From Pantanalinema sp. GBBB05 (GTDB lineage Bacteria > Cyanobacteriota > Cyanobacteriia > Leptolyngbyales > Leptolyngbyaceae): a stretch of 59,316 bases of DNA. Position numbers and translations under genes: made by a program. The notes beneath the pieces were generated by a model. That model had not been told where the DNA came from and did not search any database. It saw only the letters and a program-made list of their open reading frames with translations. Each line of letters opens with the position of its first letter. Positions within the stretch are counted from its first letter, which is position 1. Shown here piece after piece: positions 34,855 through 43,171 of the stretch. The stretch is from contig VRZD01000042.1 of NCBI GenBank assembly GCA_016743235.1, positions 1-59,316 on the forward strand, read 5' to 3'.

Positions 34855-35641
34855 TCAGCCAGAGGATCAGGCGATCGCGAAACGGCAAATTTCTACGGTT
34901 ATCATTGCTCAGAATGAGTCCGAATGTATTGCCAATGCCATTCGTTCTTGTTTGAATTTCTCTGATGAAATTGTTGTAGTTGATGGTGGTAGTCAAGACG
35001 ATACGATACAAATTGCCCAGACCCTTGGCTGTCAGGTCTATCACAATCCGTGGGCTGGCTACGCCAATCAACGCAATTTTGGAGCGGATCAGGCTCAATA
35101 CGATTGGATTTTCTTTATTGATGCGGATGAAGTTGTTGATCAACAGTTGGCTACCACTTTATTGGATTGGAAACAAAGTCCTAACCTGACAGCCAATGCA
35201 TTTTCAGCTTTGCGGATTGGTGATTTTTGGGATCGTTGGTTAGACAGTCGTCCAGAAGCGCATACACGGCTATATAACAAACAAGTATTTCGGATTAAAG
35301 ATGTTTTGGTCCATGAAGGTCCCAATATTGGCGATGCTCCAGTTGTGAAATTATCAGGAGTGATTTGGCATTACGGGTTTCGAGATTTAAGTGATTTAGT
35401 CATTCGCTTCAATCGTTATACCGATTTAGATGCTCAACAGGCTCATCACAATGGGCAACGATTTAATTTTTTGCGGTTATTGCTTAAACCCTCCGCCAAA
35501 TTTCTCCAGCAATACCTTTGGTATGGTATGTATCGCCAAGGATTAGCTGGATTCGCTCTTGCGGGTCTATGGAGTTACTACATGTTCTTGAAAGAACTGA
35601 AGCTGTATGAACTTGAGCGACAAACCAATGATCATGGCTAA
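34826..35641 (+). CDS. GT2 family glycosyltransferase (WaaE/KdtX-like)
   Basis: This protein has 271 residues. It is a GT-A fold inverting transferase with TVIIAQNESECIANAIRSC at the nucleotide site, VVVDGGSQDDT and the DXD-type metal site FIDADEVV. The WaaE-like signature HEGPNIGDAP / WHYGFRDLSD follows. It is the only GT2 among eight GT4 enzymes in the island, so it may add a beta-linked sugar or a branch. The ATG at 34826 is preceded by AAGGAGGGTC at ideal spacing, deciding the start inside the previous gene. Its end overlaps the following membrane protein gene. Confidence 0.88.
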   Translation: MTVFTQQRINQPEDQAIAKRQISTVIIAQNESECIANAIRSCLNFSDEIVVVDGGSQDDTIQIAQTLGCQVYHNPWAGYANQRNFGADQAQYDWIFFIDADEVVDQQLATTLLDWKQSPNLTANAFSALRIGDFWDRWLDSRPEAHTRLYNKQVFRIKDVLVHEGPNIGDAPVVKLSGVIWHYGFRDLSDLVIRFNRYTDLDAQQAHHNGQRFNFLRLLLKPSAKFLQQYLWYGMYRQGLAGFALAGLWSYYMFLKELKLYELERQTNDHG

Positions 35642-37061
35642 CCGGAGCATATCCAGCGATCGCCATGATGCCTTGGCGTGGGCAGCAATCCTGGGATTTG
35701 CCTTCCTCACAGCCTTTGGTATATTAATTCACGCAGGTGGATTATTGCGATTCGTGTTTCCAGCCGCCGCCTTTTTAGTAGCGGTATTTTTGTATCCCCG
35801 ATCGCCAATATTGTATTTGGGCTTTGCCTGGTGGATTGCCTTTTTAGCTCCGTTTGTGCGCCGTTTAATCGACTATCAAAGTGGCTGGGTTGATCCTAGT
35901 CCAGTGCTATTAGCTCCCTTTTTGGTGTTAACGCTAACAGCTTTATCCTTTATACGAACGCTGCCCCGTTTATATCGGCAGGGAGGATTACCCTTTATCT
36001 TGGCGATCGTGGCTGTTGTCTATGCCCTGCTAGTAGGTGTCATTAAGCAATCACCAACGGCTGTCATTGTGCCATTGCTGAACTGGGTTACACCAATCCT
36101 ATTTGGTTGCTATTTATTTGTTCATTGGCGAGATTATCCTCGGTATCGTCAAAGTCTTCAGCAAGTATTTCTATGGTGTGTGTTGATTACCGGTGCGTAT
36201 GGTGTGTTGCAGTATTTAATTGCTCCAGAGTGGGATCGCTTCTGGTTGGTCAATACGAAAGCGTTGGCTTTTGGTACACCCGAACCTCTAGGCATGCGAG
36301 TATTCAGTACCATGAATTCACCAGGACCATTTGCTACTACGATGATGGCAGGACTGTTGCTGCTGTTCAGTAGCCGCAGCCAATGGCGGTTTGTCGCTGT
36401 CACCGTAGGCTATCTCTCATTTTTACTATCGTTAGTGCGATCGGCTTGGTTCGGTTGGGCAGTTGGGTTAATCACCTTCATTCCCACGTTAAAGCCGAAA
36501 CTCCAAATGCGATTAGTTGTAAGTATTTTAGTCATGGCAATTTGTGTGATGCCATTAATTAATTTGGAGCCATTTGCTACTGTCATCAATAGCCGTTTGC
36601 AATCCCTAACATCCGTTTCTAGTAATGATGCGAGTTATAACGATCGCTTAGAAGGATACAATGACTTTCTTGGTCAAGCATTATCTGAAATTCCAGGCGA
36701 AGGGCTAGGATTCACCATTTCTCATGGCACGATTGGTAGCAATGATAGTGGGATTTTGAGCCTATTTTTCATGTTCGGTTGGTTTGGCACAATCCCTTAT
36801 TTAGGTGGCATCTTTTTATTATTTATTAGTTTATTTCGTAGTTCTGAAGGTCGTTCCGATTCCTTTATTGCCGCGGCTCAGGCTATCAGCTTGGGAATAT
36901 TTGCACAAATTGGTTTGGGCGTAGCGACGGCTGCCCTTTCTGGTATAGTCATGTGGGGATTTGCGGGTATGGCATTAGCAGGGCAAAAATACCATCTTTA
37001 CCAGCGATCGCAGAACTTGCTTGAATTAGAAACACTACCAAGAGAAGTATTGCCTTCATAA
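35607..37061 (+). CDS. O-antigen polymerase/ligase-type membrane protein (Wzy/WaaL superfamily)
   Basis: This protein has up to 484 residues, with about eleven hydrophobic helices spread from residue 25 to 465. A large extracytoplasmic loop (about 325-385) carries SSNDASYNDRLEGYNDFLGQ and GEGLGFT, typical of the PF04932 superfamily. These proteins polymerise lipid-linked repeat units or ligate them to an acceptor outside the membrane. Candidate starts are ATGs at 35607, 35628 and 35634, all overlapping the GT2 gene; no Shine-Dalgarno separates them, and the shortest would still keep all helices. It is the only polymerase candidate in the island, which fits a Wzy-dependent route alongside the Wzc-like protein. 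Confidence 0.83.
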   Translation: MNLSDKPMIMANRSISSDRHDALAWAAILGFAFLTAFGILIHAGGLLRFVFPAAAFLVAVFLYPRSPILYLGFAWWIAFLAPFVRRLIDYQSGWVDPSPVLLAPFLVLTLTALSFIRTLPRLYRQGGLPFILAIVAVVYALLVGVIKQSPTAVIVPLLNWVTPILFGCYLFVHWRDYPRYRQSLQQVFLWCVLITGAYGVLQYLIAPEWDRFWLVNTKALAFGTPEPLGMRVFSTMNSPGPFATTMMAGLLLLFSSRSQWRFVAVTVGYLSFLLSLVRSAWFGWAVGLITFIPTLKPKLQMRLVVSILVMAICVMPLINLEPFATVINSRLQSLTSVSSNDASYNDRLEGYNDFLGQALSEIPGEGLGFTISHGTIGSNDSGILSLFFMFGWFGTIPYLGGIFLLFISLFRSSEGRSDSFIAAAQAISLGIFAQIGLGVATAALSGIVMWGFAGMALAGQKYHLYQRSQNLLELETLPREVLPS

Positions 37062-37109
37062 AATATGAGGCTTGATCAAAACAAAATTAAAGTAAAAGGA
37101 TGTTCTAAT

Positions 37110-38303
37110 ATGATAAAAATTTTGTTTCTTGATCAAAGCGGACAGCCTGCTGGAGCAGAATTATGTTTGCTTGATATTGCCAAGGCTTATCGTGATCAGT
37201 GTCTAGTTGGATTATTTGCCGATGGTCTATTTCGTCAACTTCTAGAGGAGAATCAAATTCCGGTTCAGGTCTTGGCAACCCAGGCAATTGCAGTTCATAA
37301 AGGCAGTGGATGGCTTCAAGGATTGAGTAGCTTGAGGCAGTTATTGCCACTAGCCATACGGGTAGCTCAATTAAGCCATCACTATGATGTTATTTATGCC
37401 AATACGCAAAAGGCTATGGTAATTGGCACCTTAGCTAGCATCCTCAGTCGCCGTCCCTTGGTTTACCACTTACATGATATTTTGTCGGCTGACCATTTCA
37501 GCTCAACTAATCGCTGGTTAGCTGTAACATTAGCCAACCATTATGCATCTCTGGTGATTACTGTTTCTCAAGCAACTCAAGCCGCATTTATTGCTGCAGG
37601 GGGTCGTCCTGAATTAAGCGAAGTGGTTTACAACGGCTTTGATCCCCAAGTTTATCACTGCGATCGCACTCAAGTAGATACTTTAAAGCAACAACTAGGA
37701 TTAACTGGACGATTCGTTATCGGTCATTTTAGTCGTCTATCACCCTGGAAAGGACAGCATATCTTACTAGAAGCACTAGAATCATGCTCAGAGGAAGTCA
37801 CTGTCCTATTGGTTGGTGATGCGTTATTTGGGGAACAGGAGTATGTGCAGTCATTGCAAACCCAAGTTATAGAGCGGGGGTTACAGAATCGTGTCCAGTT
37901 TTTGGGATTCCGGTCTGATATTGTGCCATTGATGCATGTTTGTGATTTGATTACCCATACCTCGATCGCCCCAGAACCATTTGGGCGGGTCATTGTCGAA
38001 GCGATGTTATGTGGAAGACCCGTAATTGCCACTCAAGCAGGAGGAGCTCTAGAGTTAAGCAATGCTGGAATTCCTTACTGGTTAGTACCACCAGGAAATC
38101 CAACTGACTTAGCGATCGCGATCAATCAGTGCCAAGCAGAATGGGCACAGGTGAGTGCGATCGCCCAGCAAGCCCAATTGGAGGTGAGCCGACGCTTTCA
38201 TATCGATACTATCAGGCAGCAAATTGCCCAATTACTGCATCGATTTGAGCCAGTGATCGATGCTTCTAAAACACGATCTACTAAGCCTGTCTCTGCTAGC
38301 TAA
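37110..38303 (+). CDS. GT4 family glycosyltransferase
   Basis: This protein has 397 residues. The frame is open back to an ATG at 37065, but AAAAGGA sits about eight bases before the ATG at 37110, and the protein then starts with the expected IKILFLDQSGQPAGAE strand, so 37110 is preferred. The donor domain has GRFVIGHFSRLSPWKGQ, TVLLVGDALFGEQEY and the EX7E motif EPFGRVIVEAMLCGRPV. It continues the polysaccharide island after the polymerase-like gene with a 48-base gap. The substrate is not visible from sequence. Confidence 0.87.
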   Translation: MIKILFLDQSGQPAGAELCLLDIAKAYRDQCLVGLFADGLFRQLLEENQIPVQVLATQAIAVHKGSGWLQGLSSLRQLLPLAIRVAQLSHHYDVIYANTQKAMVIGTLASILSRRPLVYHLHDILSADHFSSTNRWLAVTLANHYASLVITVSQATQAAFIAAGGRPELSEVVYNGFDPQVYHCDRTQVDTLKQQLGLTGRFVIGHFSRLSPWKGQHILLEALESCSEEVTVLLVGDALFGEQEYVQSLQTQVIERGLQNRVQFLGFRSDIVPLMHVCDLITHTSIAPEPFGRVIVEAMLCGRPVIATQAGGALELSNAGIPYWLVPPGNPTDLAIAINQCQAEWAQVSAIAQQAQLEVSRRFHIDTIRQQIAQLLHRFEPVIDASKTRSTKPVSAS

Positions 38304-38342
38304 ACTCGTGTATTTCTAGATGATCAACAAGGAGAATTACCC

Positions 38343-39491
38343 ATGGATCAGTTACCCAATCAGCCTTCTATCAGTATTTTCCTGCCTGCCTTAGCTGGAG
38401 GAGGTGCTGAACGTGCCATGCTCCATCTTGCCCAAGGGCTGGCAGAACGAGGATTTAAGACCGATTTAGTGTTGGCACAGGCTGAAGGGGATTATCTATC
38501 CTCTGTACCAGCTTCAGTTCGGGTCGTCGATCTGCAAGCTCGCTTTCCAGTACTCATTTCCAAAACGATCGCTCTGCGGCACTATTTGCAACAAGAACAA
38601 CCTACAGTGCTATTTTCAGCCCTGGATATTCTTAGTTCAGCCATCTGGGCACAACGCCTTGCAGGTGTTCCCACTCGAGTTATTCTATGTGTGCAGACGC
38701 ATCTCTCCCGCCAGTTTCGCAATCACCAGCCAAATACAATGGGACGGATTAGACCTCTGTTAGTACGATGGTTTTATCCCTGGTCCGATGGGATTGTTGC
38801 TGCCTCTCATGGCGTGGCAGTAGATGTTGCCCAGATTACTGGATTATCCGTTGATCGGATTCCCGTCATTCATAATCCCGTTGTAACTCCAGAGGTGTTA
38901 CAAAAGATGCAAGCCCCTATTGCGCACCCGTGGTTTGCCCCTGGTGAGCCACCTGTGATTTTAGGTGTTGGAAGACTAGTCAGTCAGAAGGACTTTCCCA
39001 CATTAATTAATGCATTTGCCCAGGTACGACAACAGTGTTCAGCCCGGTTAATGATCTTAGGAGAGGGAGAAGATCGATCGCAATTAGAATTGCAGATTCA
39101 GCAGTTAGGGTTGACAGCCGATGTTGCCTTACCAGGCTTTGTAGATAATCCCTATGCCTATATGGCAAAAGCAAAGGTATTTGCCTTATCCTCAATTTTT
39201 GAGGGCTTTGGTAATGTCGTTGCTGAAGCAATGGCAGCCGGCACCCCGATCGTCTCTACAAACTGTGATAGCGGTCCAGCTGAAATTTTAGCGAATGGGC
39301 AATATGGCAAATTAGTTGCCGTTGGTGATGCGAATGCCTTAGCAGAGGCAATTATTGCTACAATTCAACACCCTCTGCCTGCCGAAGTCTTACAGCAACG
39401 TGCTCAAGCTTTTTCGATCGCCGCAGTGACAGAGCAATATATTGATGTTTTGCAACACATCATTCATCAAAGTAGCTTACAAGCCAGTTGA
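38343..39491 (+). CDS. GT4 family glycosyltransferase
   Basis: This protein has 382 residues. It has the acceptor-side FLPALAGGGAERAMLHLAQG motif, then ILGVGRLVSQKDFPTLI, MILGEGEDRSQLE and the donor motif EGFGNVVAEAMAAGTPIV with both Glu residues. This arrangement is close to N-acetylgalactosamine-type GT4 transferases (PglA/WbnK-like subgroup), but specificity is only a guess. AAGGAG precedes the ATG at good spacing. It is the second-to-last gene of the island. Confidence 0.87.
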   Translation: MDQLPNQPSISIFLPALAGGGAERAMLHLAQGLAERGFKTDLVLAQAEGDYLSSVPASVRVVDLQARFPVLISKTIALRHYLQQEQPTVLFSALDILSSAIWAQRLAGVPTRVILCVQTHLSRQFRNHQPNTMGRIRPLLVRWFYPWSDGIVAASHGVAVDVAQITGLSVDRIPVIHNPVVTPEVLQKMQAPIAHPWFAPGEPPVILGVGRLVSQKDFPTLINAFAQVRQQCSARLMILGEGEDRSQLELQIQQLGLTADVALPGFVDNPYAYMAKAKVFALSSIFEGFGNVVAEAMAAGTPIVSTNCDSGPAEILANGQYGKLVAVGDANALAEAIIATIQHPLPAEVLQQRAQAFSIAAVTEQYIDVLQHIIHQSSLQAS

Positions 39492-39531
39492 AGGCATGAT
39501 TGAGATTGTTCATTTATTAAGGTAAATCACC

Positions 39532-40623
39532 ATGCGAATCCTGCATCTGCTGAATGATATCCGCGAGCTAGGCAATGGCATTATTAATGTTGCGATCGAC
39601 TTAGCTTGTCTTCAAGCCCAAGCAGGGCATGAAGTTGCGATCGCCTCAGCAGGTGGGGAATATGAAGCTTTACTGTCAACTTATGGAGTGAAGCATTTTT
39701 TCTTGGATCAGCGCCGTCATCCTTTCAACTTATTCAAAGCAGTTTACCGCTGGCGTCAAATTGTGCCGGAATTTCAACCTGATATTGTCCATGCTCACAT
39801 GATGACTGGGATGGTACTGGCCTGGAGCCTGAAACGGCAATTTTCCTATGTGGTAGTTTCCACAGTTCATAACGAGTTTCAGCGCAATGCAATTTTAATG
39901 GGATTAGCCGATCGTGTGATTGCGGTTAGTCGAGCAGTAGCAGAATCGATGCAACAGCGTGGTATTCCAGTTCATAAACTGCGAGTTGTATGTAATGGGA
40001 CGTTAAATAGCCCGCGTCAGCGTCGGATAGTGGCAGCTAAGCCATTGCAGCGTCCAGCGATTGTCACAATTGCCGGTATGTACCATCGCAAAGGTATTGC
40101 TGATCTGATTGCTGCTTTTACTCAAATTGCTAGAGAATGCCCAACGGCTCATCTATATCTAGTGGGAGATGGACCAGATCGAGACCAATTCAAGCAACAG
40201 GCACAACAAACATTGGTTGGTGATCGCATTCACTTTGAGGGCTTTCAACCTGACCCTCACTGCTACTTACAATCTACTGATATCTTTGTGCTTGCTTCTC
40301 ATCGCGAACCGTTTGGGTTAGTCTTATCAGAAGCCAGGGAAGCAGGATGTGCGATCGTGGCTAGCTATGTTGATGGTATCCCAGAGGCTCTGAATCATGG
40401 TCATGCTGGCATCCTCATTCCGCCAGCCAATGTCGATGCGCTCAGCCAAACCATTACTGAATTGCTTAAGCAACCGCAGCTACTGAAAACTTGGCAGGAG
40501 CGATCGCAGCAAAATCTCGCCTGGTTACGGGTCGATCGAGTGCTCCAAGAGACTCTCCTGGTTTACCAAGAACTAGTCGGTAGTGGAGAAGAAATACAGC
40601 AGCCTTCCGAGGCTCTCTTATAG
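39532..40623 (+). CDS. GT4 family glycosyltransferase, last gene of the island
   Basis: This protein has 363 residues. It starts MRILHLLNDIRELGNGI, then has VIVHAHM-like acceptor residues (PDIVHAHMMTG), VTIAGMYHRKGIADLI, LYLVGDGPDRDQF and the EX7E motif EPFGLVLSEAREAGCAIV. AAGG precedes the ATG. After it comes a 300-base gap with a possible hairpin and a transposase remnant, so the island ends here. The role in the pathway is sugar addition; the donor is not visible. Confidence 0.87.
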   Translation: MRILHLLNDIRELGNGIINVAIDLACLQAQAGHEVAIASAGGEYEALLSTYGVKHFFLDQRRHPFNLFKAVYRWRQIVPEFQPDIVHAHMMTGMVLAWSLKRQFSYVVVSTVHNEFQRNAILMGLADRVIAVSRAVAESMQQRGIPVHKLRVVCNGTLNSPRQRRIVAAKPLQRPAIVTIAGMYHRKGIADLIAAFTQIARECPTAHLYLVGDGPDRDQFKQQAQQTLVGDRIHFEGFQPDPHCYLQSTDIFVLASHREPFGLVLSEAREAGCAIVASYVDGIPEALNHGHAGILIPPANVDALSQTITELLKQPQLLKTWQERSQQNLAWLRVDRVLQETLLVYQELVGSGEEIQQPSEALL

Positions 40624-40783
40624 GGATCCTGCCTGTTACTTGATCTCTCACTGCTGGAAATTAGTCGTCATCTCTAAGCGGGCTAACGCGCTACTAGCCG
40701 ATTCGCATCCATAGGAGTCAGGTGATTCAGCCTAAATTAGCGGGTAGCGCCTTTTAGGAAATGGTGGACAAAATAGGCTGGTT
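40624..40783. other. Gap after the polysaccharide island
   Basis: No gene is seen. Two weak inverted repeats might end the long transcript: GGCTA (40681-40685) with TAGCC (40695-40699), and CCTAAA (40731-40736) with TTTAGG (40753-40758). Neither has a T-run behind it. The right part of the gap carries the transposase remnant described next. Confidence 0.3.
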
Positions 40784-40902
40784 TTATGCGATCCTGTATT
40801 GCCGTTGCTTATTGTAGTAGTGAATAAAAGTCCAAATTGCCTGATTGATGACTACATGGGGAAGGTGCGCTCCTCAAAGAATTCATGCAACAAAGCCGTT
40901 AC
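40784..40902 (-). pseudogene. Transposase C-terminal remnant
   Basis: Read on the minus strand, the stretch ends INQAIWTFIHYYNKQRQYRI followed by Ala and a stop (TAA at 40786-40784), the kind of ending seen in cyanobacterial DDE transposases (WxFIHYYN). A frameshift near 40858 separates it from a preceding piece reading TALLHEFFEERTFP. Everything upstream is missing. The family (IS1-like or another DDE group) cannot be fixed from so little, and no clean terminal repeats are left. Confidence 0.5.
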
Positions 40903-40920
40903 CTACTCATCTCTTCACTA

Positions 40921-41379
40921 TTAAGTGCGGTGAGTATCTTTGGTGAGTATGCGGACAACGTGGGTCGCTAGATGAACCTCGTGTAGAAAAAAGGCTAAAC
41001 CTACCACTAGGGCCAACGCTGCACCTGAAAAAAGAAGACCCGTCAACCATTGAACAGGGGCATTGAGCATAGCCTCCAAAAAGAGCGTAACGATCACCAC
41101 ACAGACCAACAAAGCCGCAAGGGTACAGGCAGTAATTGCCTTACTGGCAAGGCGCCTGCGTCTTTCAAGGCTCCGCAGTTCGGATTGGACAGGCTCCAAC
41201 AAGGAGGTTGATGTGCCATCTTTACTTTCTGTAAGGTAACGACCCCGATCGATGATTCGAGCCAACCGCCCTGTCATGACATTGAGCATACCAGCCGTTG
41301 CTGTAAGCAGAAAGGTTGGTCCAAGGGCAAGCTGGATGGCTTGGGCTACGTCGCTGGTAGTTGCAAGGGGGTTCGGCAT
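40921..41379 (-). CDS. DUF2721 family membrane protein
   Basis: This protein has 152 residues. It has three hydrophobic helices (about 10-30, 78-100 and 108-130), with the conserved start SDVAQAIQLALGPTFLLTATAG and the short basic loop RLARIIDRGR after the first helix. The family is common in cyanobacteria and proteobacteria and has no known function. The frame is open to 41442, but the ATG at 41379 gives MPNPLATTSDV, the form typical of the family, so it is chosen. It stands alone, with a decayed transposase on one side and an export operon on the other. Confidence 0.82.
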   Translation of the reverse strand: MPNPLATTSDVAQAIQLALGPTFLLTATAGMLNVMTGRLARIIDRGRYLTESKDGTSTSLLEPVQSELRSLERRRRLASKAITACTLAALLVCVVIVTLFLEAMLNAPVQWLTGLLFSGAALALVVGLAFFLHEVHLATHVVRILTKDTHRT

Positions 41380-41699
41380 GCTGTCTGTGTCATAAGAGAC
41401 TACCAGTATAGATCGCGGTGAATTGATACCTGACAACCTCACTCATTGGACAACACAGACGCTCTTGAAAGCTCGCTGGTCACTTGATCGCCTAACCTCT
41501 AACACCGCTCAACCTCCCACGGAAATGATCTTAAAATCACAATATACGGAATACGGATGCTAAAACTAATGGCAAACCAAATCAAAATCAGCATCAATGG
41601 CGTTGCCAATATATGTAAACTCCATCGCCAAAAGCTGCGATCGCAGAGCAGTAATTTCCTTCGCTATAGTTGCTTAGTTCTGTCCGGAGTATTGATTAC
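41380..41699. other. Gap between DUF2721 and the export operon
   Basis: It contains no convincing gene. A plus-strand frame starting at 41557 reads antisense into the membrane fusion protein gene and has no family features. One HIP1 octamer lies near 41637. It should hold the DUF2721 promoter at its left end and the terminator of the export operon at its right end, but neither can be placed. Confidence 0.3.
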
Positions 41700-43106
41700 T
41701 TACTGGCGATGGGCTACTGCCACCCGCGTTCCTTCACTAATTTGCTCAGTTGGATGGAGAATAATACCTTCACCGGCTGTGAGTCCTTGCTGAATTTCTG
41801 CTGCAAAATCATTGCGATGATTAACCGTCACCGATCGACGCTGTGCCCGATCGTTTTTAACAGTAAAAACACACCAGTTCTCATGGCAACGAAATAAGGC
41901 ACTGAGGGGAACTTGCAAAACATTTTTCCCTGCCCAGGTGACAATTTTTGTTTCCACCCGGTAAGCATCTCCATACATTGCAGGCGCATCGACAAAGTCT
42001 CCAATCACGTTCACCCGTTGTTCCTCAACTCCCAAAGCAGAGACTTTCGTAAACGCGGCTGGTTCCACTAGCCGAACTTTTGCATGAACGGGTGAGGCAT
42101 TTAACCGTTCAATCAGAATGGGATGACCGGGTTTGATCTGCTCTGCATCGGTGGAAAGCACATCAATCACCAGTTCCAAATTAGATACATCTCCCAGTTC
42201 CAACAGAGGAGTTCCATCAGTGACATACTGAGCACTCTTTTGCAAAATTCTCAAAACTCGTCCGTTTACGGGCGATCGAATATCCGTGCGATTAGCTTCA
42301 TCCCGCAGCTTGGTCAGTTCTGCCTCAGTGCTGGCAATGCGAGCATCATAGACCCTGAGCAAATAATCTGGGTCGGTCTGTTCTTTTTGCAAAACGGCAA
42401 GAGTAGCTTTAGCAACTTCCACTTCCGCCGCGGCTGCCTTTGCGGTTAAGGTGGCTGCATCCAGTTCTCTAGCTCTAGTAATTTCGTTGAGTTCGGCTGA
42501 TTCCCGATCTTTGCGGGCGAGCGCTCCCGATGATTGGAGTTGCTGGGCACGTTGACGATCGCGGTTTGCCTGAGCTAAAGCTGCTTGTGCCGCTGCCACT
42601 CTAGCTTCTGCCTGTTGCTGATCAGCTCTGGCTTTTTTAATGCGAGTATTTGCTTGCGCCAGTGTTTCCGGTTTAGGGCGCTGGGTGGCGACTCCTGCCC
42701 GTTGTGCTCTCCATTCTGCCAACTGCCCTAAAGCCGCTTTCACATCAGCCGTCAAAGGTAAGGGGTCAATCTGGGCAACGAGTGTTCCCACCTGAACTAA
42801 ATCGCCCTCATCCAGTTGAATTCGTTCTAGATGACCATCCACGGAGGCTGCAATCGTAAAGCGATCGCGCACTCGCGTTTTGCCTTCTGCATCAACCGTC
42901 ACCTGCAAATCGCCCCGTTTAACGGTGCTGACATCCACTTGGACAGGAGCAGGACGAAATGCCCAAATGAGCAGTAAACAGGTGGCGATCGCCAAAGCTG
43001 CATACCCAATTGGCTTGAATGATAAACGGGGTCGCGGTCGCTGATCTTGCGGCTCTGTGGACGAGAATCGGGATTTGGATGGGTCAGGCAAAGGGGATAG
43101 CTTCAC
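41700..43106 (-). CDS. Membrane fusion protein of an ABC-type export system (HlyD/MacA family)
   Basis: This protein has 468 residues. An N-terminal membrane helix (about 32-50, YAALAIATCLLLIWAF) precedes a lipoyl/barrel-sandwich domain split by a long alpha-helical hairpin (about 125-270, rich in Ala, Gln, Arg). The beta-barrel and membrane-proximal parts follow (RSPVNGRVLRIL, GDVSNLELVIDVLS). It would bridge an inner-membrane FtsX-type permease to an outer-membrane channel, like MacA or DevB. It is the last gene of the operon, 65 bases after the permease gene. No TolC-like gene is nearby. The substrate is unknown; DevBCA exports glycolipids, so a lipid or peptide is possible. Confidence 0.87.
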   Translation of the reverse strand: MKLSPLPDPSKSRFSSTEPQDQRPRPRLSFKPIGYAALAIATCLLLIWAFRPAPVQVDVSTVKRGDLQVTVDAEGKTRVRDRFTIAASVDGHLERIQLDEGDLVQVGTLVAQIDPLPLTADVKAALGQLAEWRAQRAGVATQRPKPETLAQANTRIKKARADQQQAEARVAAAQAALAQANRDRQRAQQLQSSGALARKDRESAELNEITRARELDAATLTAKAAAAEVEVAKATLAVLQKEQTDPDYLLRVYDARIASTEAELTKLRDEANRTDIRSPVNGRVLRILQKSAQYVTDGTPLLELGDVSNLELVIDVLSTDAEQIKPGHPILIERLNASPVHAKVRLVEPAAFTKVSALGVEEQRVNVIGDFVDAPAMYGDAYRVETKIVTWAGKNVLQVPLSALFRCHENWCVFTVKNDRAQRRSVTVNHRNDFAAEIQQGLTAGEGIILHPTEQISEGTRVAVAHRQ

Positions 43107-43171
43107 CGTAACGACCTCCTGGCACTCTCTTCCAAGTCTATCGAAAAACTATGAGGAACCCGTGAGGGCAA

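Noticed and set aside
41557..41793. Small plus-strand gene before the export operon
   Set aside because: Much of it is antisense to the membrane fusion protein gene and it shows no family features.
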